64,000 nt of DNA from Phytophthora sp. 'mugwort'. Its lineage: Eukaryota > Oomycota > Peronosporomycetes > Peronosporales > Peronosporaceae. How positions within the stretch are numbered: the stretch's first letter is position 1; every line of letters begins with the position of its first letter. The notes under the pieces were generated by a model. It ran no database searches, had not been told where the DNA came from, and was given only the letters and a program-made list of their open reading frames with translations. The DNA lies in contig JAUCEF010000002.1 in assembly GCA_033558025.1 (NCBI GenBank), forward strand, positions 558,001 through 622,000, read 5' to 3'. Below are positions 45,341-57,000 of this stretch, one piece after another. Position numbers and translations under genes: made by a program.

Positions 45341-47280
45341 AAGTAAGCAAGATAGCGGTGTATGATGAATTATCACAGTAATCAGACCGCATCTCTTCCC
45401 ACATTCTGTTTGTAGCCTCTGCTAATGTTTATCTAACATGTTTATCCAGCTGTATGTGTGCAGTATTCCTCGAGCACCACACGATATGACATCTCCTAGC
45501 CACTATCTTGGTGGATGTTCTAGCTTTGGCTGCTTGGCGCGTTGTGTCCTCTTTCTCCTCGACAAGCAGCATGGCGAGCTCTTATGATGAACGTCCGACA
45601 TCTTCTGTGAGTATGTAGTCATATTTGGCAGCTCCTCTTCCGCGAGCTCAATTCGCCGCCGTCTTGGCCGCAGTAGCTCCTTACATAGACGCGTGTTGTG
45701 AGCCCGAGACTAGTGGTGTGGGTTGGCAGTGGGCAGCAGTAGTGCTGATGGTACCGTGTGTTCAGCATCTGCGCTAGCAGGTGCGCCCATGGGCGGTGCG
45801 TCGGTCTGGTGCATATGCCGTCCGTTTGATATCTCTTTAAACCGATTTCTTCAGATCTCGCGATATCAATCCCCTACTGTGATTTTCTGCCAAGTAGCTC
45901 CGTAACTTTAATGCTTGGGTAATAAATCGAAAATATATTACCACCCTAGCTCTCCATCTCTTGTCCGCATGTTGCTCTCTGTGTTGCTGCTTGTGGTGAC
46001 AAAGACCTGTTGTGTTGCGATAAAAGCTGTCGTGTTGTCGTTGATGTGTTGCAGTAACGCCATCCCTATAAAACGAACAACTGTGAGAACGGGAGAAACT
46101 GACGAGTACATTTTTTGTCTCGGTAAGAGAAGGTGCAGATAAGATTGATCATCTGATATCTGATATGGCTGTCGTGGTCATGCGCATGTGTACTGCGCAA
46201 TATCGTTTATAATTACCAAGGATCTTCACCGGGTTGCCGGGAGAAACGGAAAGTGATTTCACATGGGCTTTCAGCAATCTGAGGCTTTCATCCGGAAGAA
46301 CAATACCGCACGTCCCAAAATGATTCACCACCAACCGAGATTTTGTGTGTCACAATGCACTTCAGCGAGTGCTTCCTCTAATACCTGCGTTGTTATACCA
46401 CTGGCACAGGCACCGTAACGTACTTAGTAAGACGAGGCAAGTGCTAGGGCAAATACCTATCGAGCATCCGGCGCCAAGGCAGGACAGATTTGATAACACC
46501 TGGGAGACGAACACTTTCATGGCGATGTATTATCAAGCCGTCTACTCCGAACTGGAGTCCGAATTTGAGAAGAGTCGAGTGTCATTAGCCTTATTTAGTC
46601 CAATTCTTGCTAGTTATCTGGACCGGCATTAGTTGAAGTTCAAGACTTCACTTGTTACGTGCTGGATTAAATCATGCCCACCTACGGCTACACAACTACA
46701 TCTGCTGTAGAAGGCACCCATGCCAAGTGTAAACGATGCTTCAAAATTCGCGTGGCGATCTCTACACAGTGTTTCAGAAATTGCTGCCTTGGTGGCAGTC
46801 GTCGGTCAAGGTGCTCAGTTTGTTGACTGAGCGCAACGTAACAACCGCACCGTATCGACTACAGGTGCAACGGCATTCTGGTGTTGTTCGCATTGTCACT
46901 CTCTGGGCGCTCAATGCAACCGAAGAGTTGTGCAAAAAGGGCCGAATTGATCAATAAGAGCGCTCTGTGTGCTCTGGATTCTTTCGCGCCGTGCACAGCA
47001 GACCATGTGTGCACGAATTGATCCAAACTATAGAGTCGAACATTCAACTAACGCTGACGCCTGCCCATTTTGATGCGCACTGGTACATTCAGCAGTCAGC
47101 GGCAATTCATCTGGTCCTAAGGGTTGAAGAGACTGCAACGATCCGGACAAACAGGAGAGCATCTAGATGTCGTCGCACCAATCACGGATTCCACGGTACA
47201 GGCCGCGAGCCAGTACTGTCCGAGCGAGTCGATTTAAATCACCCGGCATCACCCCACATGTCCACCAACGAGATATATTT
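45341..47280. other. Unassigned transposon-flanking region
   Basis: The longest frame, 46345-46632 plus (95 codons), has no motif I recognise. No other structure seen. Confidence 0.4.
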
Positions 47281-47289
47281 GGCGACGTC

Positions 47290-48210
47290 CAAATGCTTAC
47301 GGATGAAATACTCCCTGCCTTCGGATCGTTGAATATTCTGCATGACGACGTACAATCGCATCCAGCAGGATCAAAATTACGATATGAAGAACACTTTGCG
47401 ACCCCCCCAAGCTTGGGGTTTGCAGGAACCAGGCCGTTCGATTAAGTCTCCAATACGATATCCATCTTCGTCGCTGAATGCGCCGTAAGGATAGTATGGT
47501 GAAAACGTTACGCAAAGCCATATTTATTTATTAACTCTGTCGTACCAGTTCCCATCCTGGTAACAACTAGCTGCAGATTAGGCACCTTCACTTACCGAGC
47601 CAAGCACTTTTTTGTGCTCGTTAGTTTCTCCCGTGGGAATCACTTATGTATTCGGTCGGAGCATGAGTATAGCTTAGGAGCTCGAATACAGTATGTATTG
47701 GGACTCTACCAAAACTCACACATATCAAGAAATGTGGGTGACACAAACTAACGCATTTCATCACGCCAACCTGACGCAAGTCCGCGTAGACGAAAAATAC
47801 GTCTCCGCAAAAAGCGTCAGCCTGGCCCTGGCCAGCCACACAATTATACGGTACACGCGCCATACGAAACGAGACTCGGTAGTCACCCGCTGGGGGCAAC
47901 AGTACTCAAGATGTGTTTCCTTTGAGGGGAAACGAATGCTAGCATCAGGAAGCAATTTTAGGAACGCATTGAGCGAACGCTCCGCCTTCCAGTGGGCACG
48001 CTTTAAAGTCGATGGGGGCACACCAAAGAGCTCACATAAATAAAGTCTTGCGCTCAACAGCAAAAATGCAAAATACAATCTAGAACAGCGTGCTTGTATA
48101 GGAGTTTGGGTGGGCGGCCACGCTTCCCGGTCTACTGTGTAATGCTGCTCGATATGCATCAGAAGGTAGTCAAACGATGCAGGATCGATTGATAATACAG
48201 ACATAATGCT
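47290..48210 (-). pseudogene. PIF/Harbinger-like transposase relic 3
   Basis: From 48204 the minus strand reads MSVLSIDPASFDYLLMHIEQ, then a helix-turn-helix-like block LCELFGVPPSTLKRAHWKAE (48015-48075) and LLPDASIRFPSKETHLEY (47905-47960), the N-terminal layout of DDE_4/Harbinger transposases. The catalytic domain that should follow is scrambled (47299-47899 in other frames). No TIR identified. Confidence 0.6.
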
Positions 48211-49899
48211 ATCACGGTCACGGATACGATAGAGTACGTGCCATGCGCTACAGACGGATCGATCAACACACCACTGATCCGGAGGTTGCGATCAAATGAA
48301 AGCATACCGCACAAACGCAGCAGGAGCAGTAGCTTTCCTCTACGAGATCTATCAGGGCGCCCAGCAATCGCCACCAAGGTAGTCCGGAGGCCCAATATTG
48401 TCTCTAACCAATCAGCAAGGCGCCAAGCTCGCTACAGCAAATGTGAACGACTGATTGTAGTTCATCATTATTGGCTACTTCGATGTAGCCCACACCAGTT
48501 TTTGTGAGAATTTTAGAGCGTTGAGATGATATTGTGCTTTGCAAGTATTTTGCCTTTCCTGTTTAGCGTTTAGATCGATCGAGCTGCAAATAAAGTGAGG
48601 TCATAAAAATGCGAATCGCCATAAATCCTTCATTTTGGGCATTCGCTGGCCGATGTCGCGCTCGATTTACTATCCTCTATCTGACACCGGATTGGTATGA
48701 GAGCAACAGCACATGTTTCATCGCTTGCAGCGGCACTAATACTGCTCTGTTTGTTGTATGCAATAGCTATTTAGCTTCGTTTACGTCTATTCTGGAAGCT
48801 CCCGTCAGCAGCAGCGGTGAATCTTGCCTCGGTGGGGACCTGGCCGCCGCGCCGAAGTACGTGAACAGTGATTTTGTATGCCTACTGAAAATGTATATTG
48901 CCGTCGGGTGCAGAGGCAGTAATACGGCTTTGTTTGTTGCGTGCAATTGCTCTTTAGCTTCGTCTACGTATATACTTGCAGCCGAGTGTTACGCATTGAG
49001 ATGGGCGTAGGTCGCGCAGGCACCTTATCTCGTGATGAAACCTTACAAGGCACCGTGATGTTTCGAACTGGTGAGCGCTGAAAGGCCCCTGCAAAAGCAT
49101 CCACAAAAAGGTTACGTTCATCATGGAAGAGGGGTTCAAGGTTGCTAGACCTGAAGTCTTTCGACTGCTTTCGGGAGCAGAATGCGGTCCCAACCCGAGC
49201 ATGATTGAAGAGGAGAACGTATTTTCAAGGCAACTAAAAATGCACGCCAGCAAGATTTCAAGCAGTCTCGAGATGAACGTTGTGGAGCTGTTAACAAAGC
49301 GATAGGCGTGCATCACGGAGGATGATATTGCGGCTCTAGCGTCGAAAATGAAGAGAGTATCCTTGCACAGTTTGAGTTCTTTGTATACCTCGCCCCAGTG
49401 GTGAAGCCTACTGACGGAATTCAGCGCGCAACTGCAGATAGAGTTCAAGCTGCAGCAGCGGAGACTGAGGCTGTACAAGCTGATGGAAGAGAGCGATTCG
49501 GACCAATTGCTTCTCATTCTCTAGCCGGCCACCATACCAGGCAGCCCGAAGGTACTCTGTTTTCGATTCCCGACAGCACTATCATGCACCAAACTAAAGC
49601 TCTGGATGCAGATGCGACAGCCCGGGAAGATCGAGCTGCACAATCTGAGGAGGAGGTGGTACAAATTGAGGTCATGCTGTTTGATACAGGAGTGAACCTG
49701 CGCGAGGCGCTCGTCGATTCGAGCAGCGCTGGGACTCACCAGCGGGAGTATCCATAAATTTTGCCCCGAAGCAATGATGCCCCAAGGCGACAGCGTTGCC
49801 GATACAGACCATAACATGCCTCAAAGTTAGAAAGCAAGGTTTACAGCCAGTTAAACTCAATTCATGAAAGGTTGACCTTCATAAGTATGTTCGTCGTCG
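48211..49899. other. Unassigned region
   Basis: Plus frames at 49123-49305 and 49398-49757 are Glu/Gln/Arg-rich and helical, like coiled-coil tails in some transposon proteins, but carry no diagnostic motif. A short repeated phrase (TACTGCTCTGTTTGTTGTATGCAA and a variant) occurs at about 48739 and 48922. Confidence 0.4.
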
Positions 49900-49904
49900 C
49901 TAGC

Positions 49905-50791
49905 TACTTCGTCGTACTATAAATTCTGAAGAGCGAAGCTTCTTGTCGTCGCAGCCACAGTGCGCATATAGATTTAAGACCCCTTTGCACTCAGTCACTT
50001 CGCGAGTACGACAACAGGAACGCATCGCCGCATCCAGAACCAACGCTTGGTATAATGGGAAGACGAGGTTGGCATTTTTTGAATCCAGCGCTTGAGGAGC
50101 CCCCCCCCCCCAAAAAAAAAAAAAAAAAAACTCGATTGGATTTAGCTGAGGTGAGTATGGCGGGAGGTAGAGAAGTATTGCTCCATCTTGGTGGATACCC
50201 TTACCAAAACGCAAAACAAAATATTTTGTTAGTAGTCAAGATCAAGATAAACAATGCGCTCTCAAACAAACTTTACCGATTCGAGCTCTCGATACATGTG
50301 ATTTTTGGCGTTGTCCATTACAACTATTGATCGAGGCAACGACCACGGTTCAAAAGAGGTAAGATTTTCACCAAACGCTCTATGAAGGAAGTTTCTTGTG
50401 TAAGTATCTTCACCAAGCAACAAAGCCACTATGGTCTAACGCTGCCAATATACACAACCGCTTGCCATGACTGCAAGGTAACCGTACAACTGCCTTTGTA
50501 TTCGTTTTTTAACGATATGAATGATGCTTATTTTTGGCAGTTTCGTCAATAAAAAACAATTGCTCAGGGTAAGAACACATAGCCTCTAACTTCACCAGGT
50601 AAGCATGCACCTCGTTCGGTACGCACTCTCGCCGCCTTAGTTAGCACCTTTCTTGTCAAGTTCATATTAAAATGCAACTCTCTACTCAGCGACACATTTT
50701 TCACCTCCGGGAAAGTGAGCTCCATAAATGCTTGTAGCCCCTCTAAATAAAAGGTGGGATGGTCCTCAACATACTCCCGTACACGCCCCAC
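49905..50791 (-). pseudogene. Tc1/mariner-like DDE transposase relic B
   Basis: From 50791 down: VREYVEDHPTFYLEGLQAFM and LSRELHFNMNLTRKVLTKAA form the helix-turn-helix part, then YPEQLLFIDETAKNKHH (50570-50520) with the first catalytic Asp in another frame. After more breaks comes GAILLYLPPYSPQLNPIE (50190-50135), the DDE_3 signature with the last catalytic acid. The C12/A19 homopolymer at 50100-50130 interrupts it just after that motif. Frames change at least four times. Confidence 0.75.
50100..50130. repeat. Poly-C/poly-A tract inside the mariner relic
   Basis: Twelve C followed by nineteen A, inserted in the coding frame right after the LNPIE motif. Confidence 0.9.
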
Positions 50792-52391
50792 TACATCACA
50801 CGGCTACTATGACGATCGGGTGGCTTCGTCGCCCTTCTCCACCACTCCATTCGATAAAAACAAACAATACCATATATTTATAATTCACACACTAGGTCCA
50901 ATTATATCACTTACGTACTGCACAGATATGCCATACACATGAATAAGAAAAACAGCATGCCAACGGGAATCGTGAAAGTACATGATGCACTTGAGTAGGA
51001 CACGAGATGTTGAGACTGATAGAAAATCGTGCGTTTAGTTCTGTCCATTGAAATGGAAGTGCAGTGCCCGGTTACAAATGCTCTCCAAATGGCAGAGAAG
51101 TCAGGCAATTACGTGGGACAACATCTGCCTCTGAATTACGATAAATCGATCAGAATTGCGTTTTTCTTCGTGCAAACAGGGCAACTTAAAATTAAAACTG
51201 ATTGTACACTGCGACGCATGAACTCGCTCGAGTTGTATTTTCTATGAAGTGTTTCCAATTTAAATCGGTCGTACTTATATAGTTCGAGTAAGCCAATAAG
51301 TCAAAACGACAACACTTGCAAGGCTCAATGGATTTACGACACAAAAGCATGGCTAACACAAATTCTAGGCCAATCAATTTGCGCCATGAAATTTTCATGT
51401 GCCGTTTTAAGTAAAGAGTCCCATGCATCCGGACAGAGGCTATTGACTGCATATGCGACAACTCACTGCCCCTAACCCCTTAAGACCCGCTTCGCGCGAT
51501 TTCTACATGTACAAAACCTTAAATCCGCTGCGGCGCCTCCGCTTGCCTAAAAAACAATGCTGGACTGAAGTTTGCATCCGCGTACTGCTCACCACACAGT
51601 TCCCTCGCCACCTACCCCTTAATGCCTTTTTTACTCCAAAGTGTGGTAATTCTGCGCATAAACTGTCTCGTATGCTGTCAATAGACACTCCCGTCAGATC
51701 CGTGGCGAGACCCCATTATCGGCCAATCACTGGTACTACCAGTCTGGTTGGGAGGGTATCAAACTGCGAAGGCCCTTGTCAACAAAAGCGTCATCGTCGC
51801 GAAGTCACGCGCCTAATCCTTGAACTGCAACTAGCGACCACGACTCAAGGCACCCCTCCATTATGGAGTCCATACACCGCTGCCCTGAAGTGCAGCATCT
51901 GCATGTTAGTGTTCGAAAGCTTAGGCATCGTTGCTGGAATCTAAAATCAGAGGCCCGCCAAAACTAACCAACGTCAGCATTGCAACTGAGATCACTACAC
52001 CCTCCGTTCAGCGCTTCGACGTATCTCGCAGCCTGTAGCTGACGGTTCCGTCGTCGCTGCCATCTTTCTGCTGGCTCCCCAAGTTCAGTGAACCGTTCAC
52101 GGCATGATCACTGGCCCTCTGGTCATTGGCCCTCTGGTCATTGACCAGAGGGCCACTGGACCAGACCAGATCACAAAGATGGCCAGGCACTGCCAGTCTG
52201 GGTCTGGTCTCATGGCGAGCTTGCCTCGTTTGCAAGGTCCATGACCAACACATGGCGCTCATACCACGGTAGCAGGCAACGACCGGTAGCTGATCCCATG
52301 CACACCGCGCAGCAGGCGGGCAGACAGGAGTCCTGGAGGACCTCCGAATCGGATGGAGGAGCACTAAGAAATCCCCCGAATAAACGCGACG
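50792..52391. other. Gap between the transposon block and hydrolase copy 5
   Basis: A plus frame at 51453-51944 (163 codons) shows no known motif and no paralogue in the window. The 3' part holds a strong palindrome at 52128-52154 near the next gene. Confidence 0.45.
52128..52154. repeat. Near-perfect palindrome upstream of hydrolase copy 5
   Basis: GGCCCTCTGGTCA, one T, then TGACCAGAGGGCC: 13-base arms, 1-base centre. A direct copy of the left arm (52113-52125) stands just before it. It lies 238 bases before the ATG at 52392, so it could be a dimeric protein-binding site or a hairpin. Confidence 0.85.
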
Positions 52392-53464
52392 ATGAAGGTT
52401 CCGATGCAAGTTCCGGTCGTCACCTCCCCGGGTCTCACCTCGGATCGACAAATGGAAGCGCTACTTGCAACACCCAAACACTTTACAGAGGAGCACGTGC
52501 ACACGACGAAGGTGGCCACGGGGATCAAGATGGAGTACATGCTGGAGACCAACGCTGATGCGCAGAGCCCGGCGTGTCGAAACCTTCCCGAAGAGCGGTT
52601 GGTACTGATCATGGGCTTCCTCCAGCTGAAAGAGTTGTGGGGCCCCGTAATCGACATGTTGATGAAGACATGGGATGCCAAGAAGCAAGGCAGGAATCTC
52701 ACGATCCTCACCTTTGACAACCGCGGTGTGGGCGGCACCGACGCGCCCTTGGGGCGGTACACCACCAGTCAAATGGCGGAGGACGCGATTAGCTTGCTGG
52801 ACCATCTTGGATGGGAATCCGCGCACATTGTCGGTATCAGGTGAGCCGCAAATGCTGATATACGATCGAGCTCTCTCTAATCTGACTCTGGCCTCTCTGT
52901 AGCATGGGTGGAATGATCTCCATCGAGCTGGCGTGCACGTTTCCAAATCGTGTGCAGTCCCTCGCGCTGTTGGTGAGCACTCGCGGCCGATATATCCCGG
53001 ACATGCGGTCAATGATTCCGTTGCTTGGTGCTATCTTCTCGCCGACTCAGACGGGTGTAGTAAAGAACACCGTGTCACTCAACTACCCATCAGACTTCCT
53101 TGACCGTCCGATCGGCGACCAGGACGTGCGCAGCGTGCTCGAGCGGCACTACGCCACGCTCCCGAACCGACACAAACCGGCCGGGTACAAGGCGCTGGTG
53201 TGCCAGGGTCTGGCCGTGCAGACGCACTACGTCTCCGACGAGCGACTGGAAGTCATCGCAAAGGCCGGATTCCCTGTTCTAATCGTCGGGAGCATGCGCG
53301 ACATCCTGATCCCGCCCGAAGAGTCCGTGAAGCTCCTGCAGCGGCTGCCGGGCAACCAAGTACGGGCCTTCTTCTTCAAGAATGGAGGCCACGGCATCGA
53401 TACGCAGTTCGCCGAGGAAGTCGCCGACGGACTCGCGAAGACCATGAAGCGGGCCCGACTATAA
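52392..53464 (+). CDS. Alpha/beta-hydrolase, family copy 5 (two exons)
   Basis: Exons 52392-52840 and 52903-53464 join across a 62-base intron (GTGAGC...TGTAG) to 336 residues. GISMGG carries Ser150, its codon split AG/C by the intron exactly as in copies 1 and 2. Asp283 (MRDILIP) and His313 (GGHG) complete the likely triad; the loop FDNRGVGGTDAPL is conserved. It is separated from the other four by about 26 kb of transposon sequence but lies on the same strand, so it probably belonged to the same tandem array before the insertions. No targeting signal; substrate unknown. Start MKVPMQVPVV matches copy 1. Confidence 0.9.
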
Positions 53465-54243
53465 GTACAGGTGAAGAAATTACTTGTACGTAAACTACAA
53501 CCTACCACGAAAGTTACCGATGTGGCAAGTTGAAGTGTGTATACAATTATAATTTGATTTAAAGATCATCATAAATTTTGTGGTCACGGGGCAACAGCAG
53601 CAACGTACGTCTGTCCGCCGAACACCTGAGGCTGTAACCCGGTGGTGGTTCCAGCATTGCATTGTGGAGACGGCCCTTGAGCAAGAGATCCGCTCTCTGG
53701 CCGAAAACTGATGCGTGCGGATCCTATCGAGGCAGTCGAAATTGCTTGGAAATTTGACGTGGGATTGATGGATGTGCAGAAGAGAAATTGGAACGCTAGC
53801 CCAGCACGAACGAATTCCGCCCGCGAAGGAAGGCGAGATACTTAGTACATGTAGTACTGAAGCCCTGCCGCCTTCAAAACAACTTTGGGCCGTCGCGTTG
53901 CGGTGGATCGGCCGGCGTGGAGGAATGCAGATTTCTGGACATGATTCCGACCCACCGCGTCTATCTGCTCTCAGGATTGTGGTTGCAGGCACATAGCACG
54001 GAGAAGTGGCTGCATCCTGCTTCAAGCGCCCCGTTCGTATTTTTAACCAATCCCTAGCTGGCCAAAAATTAGACAAGACCAATCCCCGTCTGGCGGGCAC
54101 ATGCGGTAACTCGCGGGAAGTCGGTTCACACATCTCCATACCGACAACAACAAAAAACTTGGGAATCTCACGCACTCATTAGACAAAACGGCTGCACGTG
54201 CGCAGGCGAGTGTCAATATCAGCCGCCCGTTCTTCACTATACC
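53465..54243. other. Gap between hydrolase copy 5 and the PX gene
   Basis: A 226-codon minus-strand frame (54175-53495) opens with GTG, is Cys/Arg-rich without a motif, and is not accepted as a gene. The promoter of the PX gene should lie near the right end. Confidence 0.5.
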
Positions 54244-55656
54244 ATGAGGGAGAGCTTGCCGCTCACACGCATGAGCATGTCGCTCATGAACCAGGCGGAC
54301 CCGAACGGACGCCAGCTGCGGATCTGGCTGCTCGCGGCCTCGACACACCACGGCGTGACGTACTACCGCATCGCGGGGCGCTTCACGTCGACGGGCCAGT
54401 CGTGGGAGGTGAGCCACCGCTACTCAGAGTTCCTCAAGCTGCGCGACCAGCTCGTCAAGTTCCTGTCTTCGTCCACGGACAAATGCCCGGGCTGTCGCAA
54501 CTACCTGCACTCGATCCAGCGCTTCGACTTCCCCAAGAAGCACCTATTCGCGTCCCGTGCTCCGCCCGTCGTCAACTACCGCATCAAGGCGCTGCGCTCC
54601 TTCATCAACCTGCTGGCCTCCTGGGCCTTCTCCAAGACGCCCAAATGTCCGACCTGCGGAGGCTACGCTTTCGAGGTTGTGCGTAACTTTGTGTTGGATG
54701 GCGACGATCTGTCGGCCGGCACAGACATGAATGTCATCCGCGAGTCCATGTCGGTGGAAGCCTTTGCTGAGCACAACTTGGCGAGCACAAGGGGTCCCAC
54801 ACATATGCGTAAGAATAGCTGGATGACGGCCAGTTCATCGATGGATCCCGATATGACACAAAGCATGTATGTCCCATGCAGTAGCAGCAGACAACTACAA
54901 GCGAGTCATGGACCGACGCTGAGAGACGCTCCGCCTCCGCGACCAAGTCAGATGCAGCCGGCGAGAGCGCCGCCGCAGCCACAACAGTCACATTCGTTGT
55001 CGATGCATCAGCAGCCGAGACCGGCCTCTCAACACCAACAGTCGACGGAGCGGCGGCATCAGCAGCAGCGCAGCCATCACGAGGATGTCGATCCGTACGA
55101 CGCTTTTAACGACTACTTGCCGGAGAAGCAGTCGAAGGTCAAGAAGGCAACGCAGCAGAACATGGAGCAGAGGGTTCAGAGCGGTAAGTTCTCGTCGAAG
55201 CCCCTGCAGGAGTCGATCGAGGAGAGGAAACAACGCCATATGAGGGAACAAGAGGAGGCCAACGCATATCAGCAGAAGCTGGTGAAGCACCGCAGCGAAC
55301 CGAGCAACCTGTCGGCGCGTCGTCCGCTGGCAGAGAGCGAGCTTTCGGTGGGCACCAGTGCCTTTGAGAGTCCGCACTCGAGCAGGAGAGCGACGAGCCG
55401 GCACGGCTCTAACGCCGAGAGCTTCATCTCGGACGTGAGCATGGCAGCCGAGCCCATCTTTGTCCACGGCGACGAGCTCCAGCGCTATGGACTCTCGGAC
55501 GACGAGCGTAAGGCCAAAAGCGCAGCCAGCAGCGTGTACTCTGGCGACGACGAGCTCGAGCTCACGGGCGTGGCCATGGCATCGCCCCCACGGGCGAGCA
55601 AGAAGAGCAGCTCGGACAACCTGTGGCAGCCATGGGAGCTGGCCAAAGTGGCGTAA
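54244..55656 (+). CDS. PX-domain (phosphoinositide-binding) protein
   Basis: Intronless, 470 residues. The PX domain covers about 22-152: strands LRIWLLA and TYYRIAGRF, the RYSEF motif at 59-63 (the Arg contacts the 3-phosphate of PI3P in known PX domains), FPKKH at 96-100, and the closing helix IKALRSFINLL. Two CPxC pairs (KCPGC 80-84, KCPTC 134-138) frame the second half and could bind zinc; such pairs are not part of the canonical fold. From about 160 the chain is low-complexity: Gln/His-rich (235-285), a charged stretch EERKQRHMREQEEANAYQQK near 325 that may form a coiled coil, then Ser-rich. Expected on endosomal membranes as a sorting or adaptor protein. Confidence 0.9.
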   Translation: MRESLPLTRMSMSLMNQADPNGRQLRIWLLAASTHHGVTYYRIAGRFTSTGQSWEVSHRYSEFLKLRDQLVKFLSSSTDKCPGCRNYLHSIQRFDFPKKHLFASRAPPVVNYRIKALRSFINLLASWAFSKTPKCPTCGGYAFEVVRNFVLDGDDLSAGTDMNVIRESMSVEAFAEHNLASTRGPTHMRKNSWMTASSSMDPDMTQSMYVPCSSSRQLQASHGPTLRDAPPPRPSQMQPARAPPQPQQSHSLSMHQQPRPASQHQQSTERRHQQQRSHHEDVDPYDAFNDYLPEKQSKVKKATQQNMEQRVQSGKFSSKPLQESIEERKQRHMREQEEANAYQQKLVKHRSEPSNLSARRPLAESELSVGTSAFESPHSSRRATSRHGSNAESFISDVSMAAEPIFVHGDELQRYGLSDDERKAKSAASSVYSGDDELELTGVAMASPPRASKKSSSDNLWQPWELAKVA

Positions 55657-57000
55657 GATGCACTTCTCTTACCTGGCACGACCATTTTTTGCATTGCTGC
55701 CAGGCAGCCCGCAATAAAACTGGGAGCGCCAGGTACACACTCTATTCATTCGTCTTCGCGGAATGCGACGCAGCAGAGCATATTTCCGTAATATCCTATC
55801 GATGCATTCGGATTAGCCGGTAAGACAATACAACAACAGGGAAAAGTTGAGGTAAGTTCGTAAAAACGACAGCGATCCGTTGCCCGATCAGCCTCGTGAG
55901 CCGTGTTGGATAGAGGCCAGTACCGTGCCGACATTAACCCCGTTTCCTCCCGCTGTAACACCTTACAGCCAAGGTGTTTGGCTTCACAATTTGTGAGCAA
56001 AATGGGATTGCAGTCAAAGGTGTTGGCGTTGCCGGGAGCCGTTGCGGTGTTCATGTCTTGTCATGACAACTGCTCGGCTTGCTTGGGCATTGATCGAGTC
56101 GTCGGCAAGATTATTACATCGTCGCTACATGAAACGAAACCTTGGAGACACTGTGCGACGCATGGAGTTTCTTAGACAGAAACTGAGTATGATAATTAAC
56201 GTATCACTATATATGTACCGTAGTAAAAACGCCATTGATAATTTTTCCCACATCCGACGCTTGAAACCTGAATCCTACTCACTGTGATATCTAACTTACT
56301 GCGAGCTCCTCTTATAAGGATGCGGCAAGCAAGTTTTAAGGTTATATTAATACTATTTACTTGTATTAAATAGCGGATGATTAGCTTTTTTCTCAACTGG
56401 GATGATCGGTGCGACTGTTTGTAGTCCTATAGTACCAGCTTCCGTCAATTTGTATTTGTGATCTACTTTATGACTTAACGTTTGGTCCTTCTTCGGACCA
56501 AATTGACCAAAATCGGCGTTGGCTAACTAACCCCCGCTGCCGCCCCTACACAAGTCAACAAGCGGCTTCGACAGCGTGCGTAAAAATACTCGCGAGCCGC
56601 TCCGCTAACTCACCCGCCGCTCCAGACTACCGCACCTCATTCTTCGAGATCGATCTCCCCCTCACCTTTCCCCGTCGCGCGCCTCTCGATGCCGACTAGC
56701 GTCCAAGCGTGAGCTGCCATGTACGTTTGTTTACCCACCGTGGGCGTATTTACGCGTCTTTTTCCGTTAATTTAAGGTAATTTCCCTTCAATGCGGCGTA
56801 ACTTAGCATGCTAATACACGCTCTGGCAACAAACCCATAGACTTGTATCGTAATTCACGCATTGCAGTCAAGCTTGACGAAGGAATCGGTGCGTTCCAGC
56901 GTCGAACATTATCGACCTGGTATTTATACGATGGGATAAAACTGACGCCTGACGGCCTGGTGATTGTATCTGCCCAGCGAAGCCAAGTAATTAAGCGCGC
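55657..57000. other. Gap between the PX and RING genes
   Basis: 1.3 kb, AT-rich in the middle, no gene supported. 56520-56700 is C-rich and may be promoter sequence for the RING gene. Confidence 0.5.

Noticed and set aside
51453..51944. 163-codon plus frame
   Set aside because: No motif, no paralogue, no initiator; left as unassigned sequence.
52461..53012. 183-codon minus-strand frame
   Set aside because: Antisense shadow of hydrolase copy 5 and its intron.
53495..54175. 226-codon minus-strand frame between hydrolase copy 5 and the PX gene
   Set aside because: Starts with GTG, no domain, Cys/Arg composition of a chance frame, and overlaps the likely PX promoter.
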